Assembly (NCBI RefSeq): GCF_000296215.2 | Contig: NZ_CP013949.1 | Span: forward strand, 7,557,501-7,621,500 | DNA from: Bradyrhizobium sp. CCGE-LA001 | GTDB lineage: Bacteria; Pseudomonadota; Alphaproteobacteria; Rhizobiales; Xanthobacteraceae | Length of the DNA stretch: 64,000 nt | Reading direction: 5' to 3' | In this document: piece by piece, positions 43,427 to 52,160 of the stretch | Position numbering within the stretch: position 1 is the first letter of the stretch | How the letters are laid out: the number at the start of each line of letters is the position of its first letter | Notes under the pieces: generated by a model | Seen by the model: only the letters and a program-made list of their open reading frames with translations | Databases searched by the model: none | What the model was told of the DNA's origin: nothing | Program-made: the position numbers and the translations under genes

Positions 43427-45294
43427 ACAAGCGCTCGATCGCCACCGTCTCGCTCTCGGGCACTCTCGACGAAAAGCTCCGCGCCATCGCCGCCGCCGGC
43501 TTCGACGCGGTCGAGATCTTCGAGAACGATCTGCTGTCGTTCGGCGCGGGCCCGCGCGACATCGCAAGGCTCTGCAAGGACCTCAACCTCGGGATTTGCG
43601 CGTTCCAACCGTTTCGCGATTTCGAAGGCATGCCCGAGCCGCAGCGTGCACGCAATTTTGCCCGCGCGGAGCGGAAGTTCGACCTGATGCAGGAGCTCGG
43701 CACCGATCTGTTGCTGATCTGCTCGAACGTTTCGCCCGCCTCGCTGGGCGGCATCGACCGCGCCGCCGAGGATTTTTGCGAGCTCGGCGAGCGCGCCGCG
43801 AGGCGCGGCCTGCGCGTCGGCTACGAAGCGCTGGCCTGGGGCCGTCATGTCAACGACTACCGCGATGCCTGGGAGATCGTGCGGCGCGCCGATCATCCCG
43901 CGATCGGAATCATCCTCGACAGTTTTCACGCGCTGGCGCCTAGCTTTCCGACCCGCGCCATGGCCTCGATCCCCGCCGACAAGATCTTCCTGGTCCAGCT
44001 TGCTGACGCGCCGAAGCTGGAGCTCGACATCCTGTCGTGGAGTCGGCACTTCCGCTCCTTCCCCGGCCAGGGCGACCTGCCGGTCGGCGAGTTCATGGCG
44101 TCGATCGCGGCGACCGGCTATGCCGGGCCGCTGTCGCTGGAGATCTTCAACGACCAGTTCCGCGCCGGCTCGGCCGCGCAGACCGCGGTGGACGGCCTGC
44201 GCTCGCTGATCCTGCTGGAGGACCAGCTTGCGCCGGATTGGCCCAAGCTCGTCCGCGAACCGCTGGCCCCAAGGGCCGGAAGCCACGGGACCGGCTTCGT
44301 CGAGTTCGCGGTCAACGAGACCAAGGCCGGCGAGCTCGCCCGCCTGTTCGCGCAGCTCGGTTTCCGCAGGAGCGGCAAGCACCGCAGCAAGGCGGTGGAG
44401 CGCTGGTCGCAAGGCAAGGTCGAGCTCGTCATCAATTGCGAGAGCGGCGGCTTTGCCCATTCGCATTACGTGACGCACGGCCCGGGCGTCTGCGCGATCG
44501 CGCTTGACGTCGACAATGCAGGCCTTGCCATGCAGCGGGCCGAGGCGCTGAAGGCCCGCACCTTCTACCAGCCGGTCGGGCCGGGCGAGCTGGAGATCCC
44601 TGCGATCCACGGCGTCGGCGGCAGCCTGCTCTATTTCCTGGACCAGGCCGGCAAAAACTGGGACACCGATTTCGAGCCTGTTGCGAGCGACGCCAGCGGC
44701 GATGCGCTGCTCGCGGTCGATCACATCGCGCAGTCGATGCCCTATGACGAGATGCTGTCCTGGCTGTTGTTCTACACGGGCATTCTCGACCTGACGCGGC
44801 TACCGCAGATGGAGATCGCCGACCCCAGAGGCCTCGTGCAGAGCCAGGCCGTCGTCAACGGCGACCAGAGCCTGCGCTTCGTGCTCAACGGCTCCTCTGC
44901 CAACCGCACTTTGCCGTCGCGCTTCATCTCCGAGTTCTTCGGCTCGGGCGTCCAGCACGTCGCGTTCGCGTGCCGGGACATCTTTGCAGCGGTCGGGCAG
45001 ATGCGCCAGCGCGGTGCGGATTTCTTGGATATCCCCGGCAATTACTACGACGACATCGAAGCCAAATACGACCTCGCGCCCGAGCTGATGGCGCAGCTGC
45101 GCGCCAACCACATCCTCTACGACCGCGAGGGCGACGGCGAATTCTTCCAGGTCTACACTCACATCTTCGACGAGCGCTTCTTCTTCGAGATCGTCGAGCG
45201 GAGGAACTATCGGGGTTTTGGCGCGGCCAATGCCGGCATCAGGCTGGCGGCGCAAGCCCGCGAGGTGCGCCCCGCGAGTGTGCCTCGGGTGTAG
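43423..45294 (+). CDS. quiC: 3-dehydroshikimate dehydratase, QuiC1/QsuB type (two-domain)
   Basis: A 623-aa fusion. The N-terminal TIM-barrel (about 1-275) should convert 3-dehydroshikimate to protocatechuate. Residues E135 (GYEALAWG), D166 (ILDSFH), Q192 (LVQLADAP) and E240 (LSLEIFND) match, with a constant one-residue offset, the metal ligands I recall for Pseudomonas QuiC1. The C-terminal half (about 285-605) is a VOC/4-hydroxyphenylpyruvate-dioxygenase-like module (FVEFAVNETKAGELARLFAQ, VDHIAQSMPYDEMLSW, FFEIVERRNYRG). In QuiC1 this half has no assigned dioxygenase role. It overlaps livF by ATGA, which strongly supports a quinate/shikimate to protocatechuate operon. Confidence 0.9.
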   Translation: MNKRSIATVSLSGTLDEKLRAIAAAGFDAVEIFENDLLSFGAGPRDIARLCKDLNLGICAFQPFRDFEGMPEPQRARNFARAERKFDLMQELGTDLLLICSNVSPASLGGIDRAAEDFCELGERAARRGLRVGYEALAWGRHVNDYRDAWEIVRRADHPAIGIILDSFHALAPSFPTRAMASIPADKIFLVQLADAPKLELDILSWSRHFRSFPGQGDLPVGEFMASIAATGYAGPLSLEIFNDQFRAGSAAQTAVDGLRSLILLEDQLAPDWPKLVREPLAPRAGSHGTGFVEFAVNETKAGELARLFAQLGFRRSGKHRSKAVERWSQGKVELVINCESGGFAHSHYVTHGPGVCAIALDVDNAGLAMQRAEALKARTFYQPVGPGELEIPAIHGVGGSLLYFLDQAGKNWDTDFEPVASDASGDALLAVDHIAQSMPYDEMLSWLLFYTGILDLTRLPQMEIADPRGLVQSQAVVNGDQSLRFVLNGSSANRTLPSRFISEFFGSGVQHVAFACRDIFAAVGQMRQRGADFLDIPGNYYDDIEAKYDLAPELMAQLRANHILYDREGDGEFFQVYTHIFDERFFFEIVERRNYRGFGAANAGIRLAAQAREVRPASVPRV

Positions 45295-45312
45295 GGACTT
45301 CTCGCTCCACGC

Positions 45313-45400
45313 CGTCATTGCGAGGAGCCCTTTGCGACGAAGCAATCCAGAATCTTTCCGCGGATGGATTCTGGATTGCTTCGCTACGCTCGCAATGACG
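45313..45400. repeat. REP-type palindrome, CGTCATTGCGAGGAGC family
   Basis: CGTCATTGCGAGGAGC and GACGAAGCAATCCAGA on the left pair with TCTGGATTGCTTCG and CGCTCGCAATGACG on the right. This family is widespread in alphaproteobacteria. It lies between the convergent dehydratase and binding-protein genes. Confidence 0.85.
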
Positions 45401-45463
45401 ATGTGGCGAGCGGTTGCGAACCCAACGTCTATCGTGCCTCGCGGAGAGTCCCCTCGCCTCAAC

Positions 45464-45495
45464 CCTCTCCCCGCAAGCGCGCTTGCGGGGAGAGG
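45464..45495. terminator. 32-bp perfect palindrome between convergent genes
   Basis: CCTCTCCCCGCAAGCG followed by its exact complement CGCTTGCGGGGAGAGG. It lies 12 bp beyond the stop of the minus-strand binding-protein gene. It is likely a bidirectional terminator or processing hairpin. The outer stem matches that at 39812-39835. Confidence 0.6.
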
Positions 45496-45507
45496 AGGAG
45501 GTTCAGC

Positions 45508-46680
45508 TCACTTCATCTTGCATTTCTCGTGGAAACGATCCTGGTCGTTCTCCACGATGGTGGCGACGGTCTTCAGCGCGAGCTGGCCTTCGGAATCCTT
45601 GACCACGTCCTGGAGATAGAAGCTCTGCACCGGGATGTGGTTCTTGCCGAACTTGAACGCACCGCGCAGCGACTTGAAGTTGGCCTTTTCCATCTCGGCC
45701 CGCATCGCGTCCTTCTTGCTGGTGTCGCCCTTCACCGCGACCACCGCGCTGTTGATGAGCTGGGCCGCGTCATAGGACTGCGCGCCGTAATAGGTTGGAC
45801 GCAGGCCAGTGTACTTCTTGCGGTAGTCGGCGACGAAGCGCTTGTTCTGCTCGTTGGGGAGGTCGTTGACCCATTCCTGCGCGCCGGGCACCCCTAACGC
45901 GTTCTCCTTCTGGAGCGGCAGCGACAGCTCGTCGATGGTGAAGGCGGTGTAGAGCGGCATCGTGCTCTTCAGGCCGGCCTGGGCGTATTGATTGAGGAAC
46001 TGCACCCCGGCAGCTCCCGGATAGAACACGAAGATCGACTCGGCTCCGGAGGCGCGCGCCTTGGAGAGCTCGGCCGAGAAGTCGAGCTGGCTCGGCCAGA
46101 CCGTGTACTCCTCGCCCTTCACCTCGCCCTTGAAGGTGCTCTTCAGGCCCGCGAGCATATCCTTGCCGGCCGCGTAGTTCGGGCCGATCAGGAACACGCT
46201 CTTGACGCCCTTCTGGTTCATGTAGAGGCCCATCGCCTGCGGCGTCTGGTCGTTCTGCCAGGAGGTCGAGAACACGTAAGGCGAGCACAGCTCGCCGGCG
46301 AGCTGCGAGGGACCGGCATTGGCCGAGATCAGGAAGGTCTGCGAGTCCACCGCGGTCTTGAGCGAGGCCAGCAGCACGTTCGACCAGATGTAGCCGACGA
46401 TGAAATCGACCTTGTCGGACTGCACCAGCTTCTCGGTCTTCTGCTTGCCGACGTCGGGCTTCTGCCCGTCGTCCTCGTAGATCACCTCGACCGGCTTGCC
46501 GTCCATCTTGCGGCCGAGATGATCGAGCGCGAGCTCGAAGGAGTTGCGCATGTCGTTGCCGATCACGGCGGTCGGACCGCTGAAGGTCGAAACGAAGCCG
46601 ATCTTGATGGTGTCGCCGGCGGATGCCGGGCCTGCCAGCACAAGCGCCGCTGCGCCCGCCAGCCAGAATGCCGTCCTCAT
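45508..46680 (-). CDS. Orphan ABC substrate-binding protein, aromatic-acid type
   Basis: A 390-aa periplasmic type I binding protein. A signal peptide (MRTAFWLAGAAALVLAGPAS) and the mature start GDTIKIGFVSTFSGPTAV are evident; two Cys (in ELCSPYVF and near the C-terminus, EKCKMK) may form a disulfide. The start follows AAGGAGGGGAG. There is no permease or ATPase gene beside it. It resembles Rhodopseudomonas binding proteins for aromatic carboxylates more than LivJ; that is recognition from memory. It could supply the binding-protein-less importer at 26.8-30.1 kb. Confidence 0.8.
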   Translation of the reverse strand: MRTAFWLAGAAALVLAGPASAGDTIKIGFVSTFSGPTAVIGNDMRNSFELALDHLGRKMDGKPVEVIYEDDGQKPDVGKQKTEKLVQSDKVDFIVGYIWSNVLLASLKTAVDSQTFLISANAGPSQLAGELCSPYVFSTSWQNDQTPQAMGLYMNQKGVKSVFLIGPNYAAGKDMLAGLKSTFKGEVKGEEYTVWPSQLDFSAELSKARASGAESIFVFYPGAAGVQFLNQYAQAGLKSTMPLYTAFTIDELSLPLQKENALGVPGAQEWVNDLPNEQNKRFVADYRKKYTGLRPTYYGAQSYDAAQLINSAVVAVKGDTSKKDAMRAEMEKANFKSLRGAFKFGKNHIPVQSFYLQDVVKDSEGQLALKTVATIVENDQDRFHEKCKMK

Positions 46681-46980
46681 AACCACTCCCCTCCTTATTA
46701 TTGGTCCCGGAAAACGGGGTGATCGCCGCCCCGGGCCTGTCTCTATTGAACGCAAAATCTATCGCGCCGCCAATGGCTCAGCGACCGTGCCTGCACCATA
46801 TTTCGCCCCAATCGGCGATGGCAAGAAATATAATTCTACTTACTTCGACCAAGGCTGCGGCGCTTTTTCGCGCTGGATCGATATGTCCCGCCTATGCGCC
46901 CATTGGTGACGGCTATTGGACCGCGGCCCCTAATCCGCACTTAAATGAGCAGGCACAGCAGCGAGATTCGAGGGCGCACC
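46681..46980. other. Divergent intergenic region (300 bp)
   Basis: It separates the minus-strand binding-protein gene from the plus-strand NDH-2 gene and must hold both promoters. I found no ORF with a ribosome-binding site and no copy of the 16-bp BoxR-type dyad. A locally AT-rich stretch (AAGAAATATAATTCTACTTA, around 46825-46844) is the likeliest promoter core. Confidence 0.4.
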
Positions 46981-48243
46981 ATGACCGCTAAACCACACCG
47001 CGTCGTCATCGTCGGGGCCGGCTTTGGCGGCCTGGAGACGGCCTATAGGCTCGCGGGCGCACCGGTCGAGATCACGCTGATCGACCGCCGCAACCACCAT
47101 CTGTTCCAGCCGCTGCTCTACCAGGTCGCGACCGCTTCGCTCGCGACCAGCGAGATCGCCTGGCCAATCCGCCATCTGATGCGCGACCGGCGCGAGGTGA
47201 CGACGCTGTTTGCGACCGTGAGCGGCGTCGATGCCGACAGGCGCTGCGTGCTGATCGACGACGGCAGCGAGGTGCCCTACGACACCCTCGTGCTCGCCAC
47301 CGGCGCGCGACATGCCTATTTCGGCCATGACGAATGGGAGGCGTGGGCGCCGGGCCTGAAGACGCTGGAGGACGCGACCACATTGCGCCGTCACATTCTC
47401 GTGGCGTTCGAGCGCGCCGAGCGCGAGACGGATCCCGCGCGGCGCGCGGCGCGGCTGACTTTCGTCATCGTCGGCGCCGGTCCGACCGGCGTCGAGCTCG
47501 CCGGCACGATCGCCGAGATGGCACATCACACCCTGCCCGCCGACTTCCGCAACATCGACACGCACGAGGCGCGCGTGGTGCTGATCGAGGCGGGCCCGCG
47601 CGTGCTTGCAGGCTTTCCCGACGAGCTCTCGGCTTACGCGCAGGCTTCGCTGGAAAAGATCGGCGTCGAGGTCGTGCTCGGGCAGGCCGTGACCGAGATC
47701 AATCGCGAGGGCGTGGTGTTCGGCGGCAAGCTGCTCGAGGCAAAGACACGGATCTGGGCCGCCGGCGTGCGCGCCTCGCCCGCTGCGGAATGGCTGGGCG
47801 CGCCAAGTGATCGCGCCGGGCGCGTGCAGGTCGAGGCCGACCTGACGATTCCCGGCCATCCCGAGATCTTTGCGATCGGCGATACCGTCAGCATCAATGC
47901 CTGGGACGGCAAGCCCGTACCCGGCATCGCACCAGCGGCGAAACAACAGGGCCGCCACGTCGCCGAGACCATCAAGGCGCGGCTCCGTGGACAGACCAAG
48001 GGCGCATTCCGCTACAAGCACGCCGGCAGCCTCGCGCAGATCGGCAAGCGGCTCGCGGTGATCGATTTCGGCAAGGTCAAGCTGCGCGGCACCATCGCGT
48101 GGTGGATCTGGGGCATCGCCCACATCTACTTCCTGATCGGCCTCCGCCACCGCCTCAGCGTTGCCTTGAGCTGGCTCTGGATCTACGCGCGGGATCAGCG
48201 CGCGGCGCGGCTGATCACACAGGGATCAAGCAAGGTGGTGTGA
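46981..48243 (+). CDS. ndh: Type II NADH dehydrogenase (NDH-2)
   Basis: A 420-aa FAD-dependent NADH:quinone oxidoreductase. The FAD loop is VIVGAGFGGLETAYRL at the N-terminus and the NADH loop is FVIVGAGPTGVELAG near residue 170. A C-terminal hydrophobic patch (GTIAWWIWGIAHIYFLIGL) provides membrane attachment. It oxidises NADH without pumping protons, which suits catabolism of reduced or aromatic carbon. The ATG at 46981 was preferred, as GAGGGC lies before it; an ATG at 46945 would add 12 residues. It stands alone between two orphan binding-protein genes. Confidence 0.9.
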   Translation: MTAKPHRVVIVGAGFGGLETAYRLAGAPVEITLIDRRNHHLFQPLLYQVATASLATSEIAWPIRHLMRDRREVTTLFATVSGVDADRRCVLIDDGSEVPYDTLVLATGARHAYFGHDEWEAWAPGLKTLEDATTLRRHILVAFERAERETDPARRAARLTFVIVGAGPTGVELAGTIAEMAHHTLPADFRNIDTHEARVVLIEAGPRVLAGFPDELSAYAQASLEKIGVEVVLGQAVTEINREGVVFGGKLLEAKTRIWAAGVRASPAAEWLGAPSDRAGRVQVEADLTIPGHPEIFAIGDTVSINAWDGKPVPGIAPAAKQQGRHVAETIKARLRGQTKGAFRYKHAGSLAQIGKRLAVIDFGKVKLRGTIAWWIWGIAHIYFLIGLRHRLSVALSWLWIYARDQRAARLITQGSSKVV

Positions 48244-48249
48244 CGATGC

Positions 48250-48366
48250 TATCGTGTCCCGGACGCGGCGCGGCATGCAATGACGAGACGCAGAGCCGGG
48301 ACCCAGAGTTCTGGGCCCCGGCTCTGCAGCGCAGCGCTCCGCGCCGCACTGCGTCCGGGGCACGAG
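48250..48366. repeat. Dispersed palindromic repeat, CCCGGACGCGGCGCGGCATG family, copy 1
   Basis: CCCGGACGCGGCGCGGCATG plus ACGCAGAGCCGGGACCCAGA on the left pairs with CCCGGCTCTGCAG and TGCGTCCGGGGCACGA on the right. It lies between the convergent NDH-2 and binding-protein genes. A second copy lies at 52034-52160. Confidence 0.85.
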
Positions 48367-48367
48367 C

Positions 48368-49579
48368 CTACTTCACCAGTTCGCACCCGCCTTCCGCCAG
48401 CGGGCGGAAGGCCTGGTCCGCGGGAATCGTCGAGACCAGCTTGTAGTAATCGTAGGGATATTTCGACTCCTCCGGCTTCTTCACCTCGAACAGGTACATC
48501 GGGTGGATGACGCGGCCGTCCTGGCGGATGGCAGTGTCGCCGAACAGCTTGTCCTTGCCCTTGAACTTCTTCATCTCGGGCACGACGTTCTTGGCATTGT
48601 CGCTGCCGGTGGCGGCGACGGCGTTGAGGTAAGCGAGCGTGGAGGCATAGACGCCGGCCTGGTTGCCGCTCGGCATCTTGCCGTTCATGCCGGGCCGGGC
48701 GGCGAACCGTTTCGCGAACGCGCGAGTGTCCTCGTTCATGTCCCAGTAGAAGGCTTCCATGAGCTGAAGGCCCTGAGCGACCTTGATGCCCATGCCGTGA
48801 ACGTCGTTGATGAAGAGCAGGAAGGCGACGAGCTTCTGGCCGCTCTGCTGAATGCCGAACTCGGCGGCCTGCTTCACCGCGTTGATGGTGTCGCCACCGG
48901 CATTGGCAAGGCCGATCACCTGCGCCTTCGAGCTCTGCGCCTGCAGCAGGAAGGACGCGAAATCGGAGGTGCCGAGCGGATGCTTGGACGAGCCCAGCAC
49001 CTTGCCGCCATGTCCCTCGATGTATTTCTGCGCCTCCGCCTCGATACCTTTGCCGAGCGCGTAGTCGACCGTCAGGAAATACCAATCCTTGCCGCCGCGC
49101 GACATCATCGCGGCCGCCGTGGTGTTGCCGGTGGCCCAGGCGTCGTTGACCCATTGGATGGTGTTGGGCGAGCAGGCCTTGCCGGTGAGATCCGAGCTCG
49201 CAGTCGAGGACGCCAGGAAGGTCATGCGGCTGTCGCGCAGCAGTGAATTGATGGACAGGCCGACGGCCGAGTTCGGCACATCCACGATGGCATCGACGCC
49301 CTCGACATCGAGCCATTTGCGCGCGATCGCGTTGCCGACATCGGCCTTGTTCTGGTGGTCGGCATAGACGATCTCGACCTTGATGCCCTTGCCGCCGCCG
49401 TTGAAATCCTCCGCCGCCATGCGCGCGGCCTCGACCGAGCCCATGCCGTTGGTGTCCTGGAAGATGCCGGAGATGTCGTTGAGCACGCCGACGCGCACGA
49501 CATTGTCGGATATCTGGGCGCTCGCCGCGCTGGTCATCAGGCTCGCAGCCAGTGCGAGCGTCCAATTCAGTTGCTTCAT
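48368..49579 (-). CDS. ABC substrate-binding protein in the CYP199A operon
   Basis: A 403-aa periplasmic binding protein. The signal peptide is MKQLNWTLALAASLMTSAAS; mature motifs are VVRVGVLNDISGIFQDTNG and VDAIVDVPNSAVGLSINSLL. GGGGAGGGA precedes tandem ATGs; the second was chosen. It is third in the minus-strand run P450, ferredoxin, binding protein and has no adjacent permease. The operon position predicts that its ligand is the P450 substrate, a para-substituted benzoate such as 4-methoxybenzoate; this is inference. Confidence 0.83.
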   Translation of the reverse strand: MKQLNWTLALAASLMTSAASAQISDNVVRVGVLNDISGIFQDTNGMGSVEAARMAAEDFNGGGKGIKVEIVYADHQNKADVGNAIARKWLDVEGVDAIVDVPNSAVGLSINSLLRDSRMTFLASSTASSDLTGKACSPNTIQWVNDAWATGNTTAAAMMSRGGKDWYFLTVDYALGKGIEAEAQKYIEGHGGKVLGSSKHPLGTSDFASFLLQAQSSKAQVIGLANAGGDTINAVKQAAEFGIQQSGQKLVAFLLFINDVHGMGIKVAQGLQLMEAFYWDMNEDTRAFAKRFAARPGMNGKMPSGNQAGVYASTLAYLNAVAATGSDNAKNVVPEMKKFKGKDKLFGDTAIRQDGRVIHPMYLFEVKKPEESKYPYDYYKLVSTIPADQAFRPLAEGGCELVK

Positions 49580-49663
49580 CATTCCCTCCCCTGTTGGATG
49601 TGTTGCCACGCCGATCGTTGCCGGTGCAGTTCGGACGTCACTAGCCGGTTTGGACTTTTCGCT

Positions 49664-49987
49664 TCAGACTTGTCGCTCCGGTAATTGCAGCACGAGCCCG
49701 TCGAGCGCGGGCGTGAGGTGGATCTGGCAGGATAGCCGGCTGTTCGGCAGCCGCTCGCTTGCAGTGCCGTCGAGCAGCGCATCCTCGTCGTCGGCGATGT
49801 CGGGCAGGCGTGCGAGCCAGGCGTCGTCGACATAGACGTGACAGGTCGCACACATGGCGTTGCCGCCGCATTCGGCGAGAATGCCGTCGAGGCCGTGGCG
49901 CGTTGCGGCCTGCATGGCGCTCTCGCCGTCGATGGCCTCGACGCGGTCGGACTTGCCGCCCGGATGGATGAACGTAATGGCAGGCAT
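49664..49987 (-). CDS. [2Fe-2S] ferredoxin, palustrisredoxin type
   Basis: A 107-aa vertebrate-type (adrenodoxin/Pdx-like) ferredoxin. The cluster ligands are C40, C46, C49 (CGGNAMCATCH) and C87 (RLSCQIH). It closely resembles the ferredoxin Pux, which serves CYP199A2 in Rhodopseudomonas palustris. It lies 11 bp after the P450 gene, so it is the cognate electron carrier. The ferredoxin reductase is not in the window, as is usual for this system. Confidence 0.92.
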   Translation of the reverse strand: MPAITFIHPGGKSDRVEAIDGESAMQAATRHGLDGILAECGGNAMCATCHVYVDDAWLARLPDIADDEDALLDGTASERLPNSRLSCQIHLTPALDGLVLQLPERQV

Positions 49988-49998
49988 GAAACTCCTCG

Positions 49999-51219
49999 TC
50001 AGGCCGGGGTGATGGTGACAGGCAGGCTATCGAGCCCGCGCAGCGTGTTGTTGAAACGACGCTCCGGCTCGCCCGTGATCTCGATCTTCGCAATGCGCCG
50101 CGCCAGCGCCGTCAGCATCACCTCGCCTTCGAGGCGGGCGACGAGCTGGCCAACGCACATATGGATGCCGGAGCCGAAGCCGACATGACCGGAGGTGCGA
50201 CGACTGATGTCGTAGCTGTCGGGCTTGTCCCAGCGGCGGGGATCGCGATTGGCGGCAGCGAGGAACATCAGCACCTTTTCGCCCTCACCTATTCTGGCAC
50301 CTGAAAGTTCGACCTCCCGTGTCGTGGTGCGGAAGAAGGTCTGTACCGGGCTTTCGAAGCGCACGGCTTCCTCGAAGGCGCCGCGCGCGAGCGAAAGATC
50401 GTCGCGCAGGCGCTGCCATTGATCCGGGAAGCGCGCGAGACAATAGACCGCGGCGCCGATACCGTTGACGGTGGTGTCGAGGCCGGCGGACAGCAGCGAC
50501 CGCACGAGCAGCGGCGCTTCGGTCGCTGTGATGGCTCCCTCGTCGACTTGCGCATGGATGCAGGCGCCGAAGCCGCCGGGCGCAAGATTTTCGCGCTGGC
50601 ACTGCTCGGCGACATAGGCCTGGTGCGGCGCCGAGCGCTCGATCGCCTCCTGGCGCAACTGGTTGGGCGGACCGAACGCGTTGAACACCACGCTCGCATA
50701 GGGAATCAAATGCTCGCGCCCCTCCGGCTTCAGCCCAAGCGCATCCGGAAAGATCGAGAGCGGATAGGCTTCGGCAAGATCAGTGATCGCATCGAAGCTG
50801 CGCGTCTCCAGCAGCGCATCGACCCGCGCCTCGGCTGCGGCGGCGAAGCGGTCACGAACCTGCTTCATCACGGTCGGCGACAGCACTTTCGACAGCACGG
50901 CCCGGGTGCGAGTGTGCGCGGGGGGATCGGCTTCGAGGATGAGGCTCGGCGGCCGCCACGGTGTCTCCTTCTTGAAGTCGGAGAGGCCGACGCCGCGGCT
51001 GGAGCAGAAGGTCGCGGGATCGTTCAGCACGGCGTGGACCTCGGCATATCGCGCCACGCCGTAAACATTCCATTTGTCGAGATAGACCACCGGCCCGGCC
51101 TCCCGCAGCAGCTCGTGCGTGGGATAGGGGTCGGCAAAAAAGCTCATCGCGAAGGGATCGACGTCGAGATGCGGGACGGACGCGACACCGGTTGATTCGG
51201 GGGAGCCGGATGCGGTCAT
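49999..51219 (-). CDS. Cytochrome P450, CYP199A family (para-substituted benzoate oxidase)
   Basis: A 406-aa soluble P450. The I-helix motif is SAGLDTT, ExxR is EEAVR, and the heme loop FGSGIHMCVG gives Cys355 as thiolate ligand. Residues matching the carboxylate-binding set of CYP199A4, all shifted by three, are R89 and S92 (RGVGLSDF) and R240 and S241 (LVRSLLS). These hold benzoates with the para group over the heme, giving demethylation of 4-methoxybenzoate to 4-hydroxybenzoate. The sequence is close to CYP199A2 as remembered. It heads an operon with its ferredoxin and a binding protein and is divergent from a MarR regulator. Confidence 0.93.
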   Translation of the reverse strand: MTASGSPESTGVASVPHLDVDPFAMSFFADPYPTHELLREAGPVVYLDKWNVYGVARYAEVHAVLNDPATFCSSRGVGLSDFKKETPWRPPSLILEADPPAHTRTRAVLSKVLSPTVMKQVRDRFAAAAEARVDALLETRSFDAITDLAEAYPLSIFPDALGLKPEGREHLIPYASVVFNAFGPPNQLRQEAIERSAPHQAYVAEQCQRENLAPGGFGACIHAQVDEGAITATEAPLLVRSLLSAGLDTTVNGIGAAVYCLARFPDQWQRLRDDLSLARGAFEEAVRFESPVQTFFRTTTREVELSGARIGEGEKVLMFLAAANRDPRRWDKPDSYDISRRTSGHVGFGSGIHMCVGQLVARLEGEVMLTALARRIAKIEITGEPERRFNNTLRGLDSLPVTITPA

Positions 51220-51302
51220 GGGAGACCTCTTTCATTTTGATCTTGTGAAAGGGCGGCGCATGCCCTTAGCTCACGGAGCCCGCCGCGAGCCAGAAGCCCG
51301 AC

Positions 51303-51809
51303 ATGCCCGTGCCTTCGACCAGATCCCGTCCTAAAGCTGCGCCCGCTGACACGGGACCGACGCTCGACCTTGATCGTTACGTCCCGGCGTTCGTCACCTT
51401 CATCGCCAACAAGCTCTCGAACAGCGCGACCGCGTTCTATCAGCGTGAGTTCGGCGTCAACGTCACGGAATGGCGGATCATGTCGCTGCTCGCGATCGAG
51501 CCCGGCATTCCCGCCTCGCGCATCTGCCAGGTCATCGGCTTCGACAAGGGACCGGTGAGCCGGACGCTCGCCGGGCTCGAGAAGCGCGGGCTGGTCGCGA
51601 TCCGCACCGATCCGAACGATGGCCGCACCCATTCGATCTCGCTCACCGCGAAGGGCCGCACCACCCATGACAAGGTGATCGCCGCCGCGCTCGAGCGCGA
51701 ACGGCGCCTGTTGTCCTGCCTCAGCAAGGACGAGCGCGAGGTGCTGATCGACCTGCTTCGCCGGCTGCACGAAAATCTCGGCGCGGTGACCGGCAGCACC
51801 GAGACCTGA
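51303..51809 (+). CDS. MarR-family regulator next to the CYP199A operon
   Basis: A 168-aa winged-helix regulator. The helix-turn-helix region is IPASRICQVIGFDKGPVSRT and the wing carries DPNDGRTHSISLTAKG. It is divergent from the P450 gene across 83 bp and so is the likely repressor, released by an aromatic acid or its CoA ester; this is typical MarR behaviour rather than proven here. I found no clear dyad in the 83 bp, but a MarR-like palindrome lies downstream at 51960-51973. Confidence 0.85.
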   Translation: MPVPSTRSRPKAAPADTGPTLDLDRYVPAFVTFIANKLSNSATAFYQREFGVNVTEWRIMSLLAIEPGIPASRICQVIGFDKGPVSRTLAGLEKRGLVAIRTDPNDGRTHSISLTAKGRTTHDKVIAAALERERRLLSCLSKDEREVLIDLLRRLHENLGAVTGSTET

Positions 51810-51959
51810 CGGACCGCGCGCGGCACGCCATCCCCCGTCATTCCCGGTCATGCGCCGGCTTTTGCCGGCGGCACCCCTTCTGCCGTGCATTGCTTCCTCC
51901 AGAAAGAACGCAGCGGTTCGCCCGCCGTCATCTCTGTCTGGAACGGTTCGCACAAATTA

Positions 51960-51973
51960 GTTGCTTAGGCAAC
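51960..51973. promoter_or_regulatory. MarR-like palindrome without an adjacent gene start
   Basis: GTTGC-TTAG-GCAAC is a 5-bp dyad with 4-bp spacer in AT-rich surroundings (AAATTA before, AAAAGAA after). The TTGC-N4-GCAA core is typical of MarR operators. It may be a relic promoter, or the start of an unannotated small RNA. Confidence 0.35.
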
Positions 51974-52033
51974 AAAAGAATCCGCAAGATAATGCGGCAG
52001 GATTGTTGGCCTAATCCAGTTCCGTCCTCATCT

Positions 52034-52160
52034 CCCGGACGCGGCGCGGCATGAAATGACGCGACGCAGAGCCGGGATCCAGCGGCGACGAGCACAATGA
52101 GAGATAGGCCCCGGCTCTGCAGCGCATCACTGCGTGCTGCGCCGCGTCCGGGGCACGAGA
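52034..52160. repeat. Dispersed palindromic repeat, CCCGGACGCGGCGCGGCATG family, copy 2
   Basis: Same arms as 48250-48366: CCCGGACGCGGCGCGGCATG and CGCAGAGCCGGGATCCAG on the left, CCCCGGCTCTGCAGCGCATC and CGTCCGGGGCACGAG on the right. It lies just beyond the stop of the ligase gene. Confidence 0.85.
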
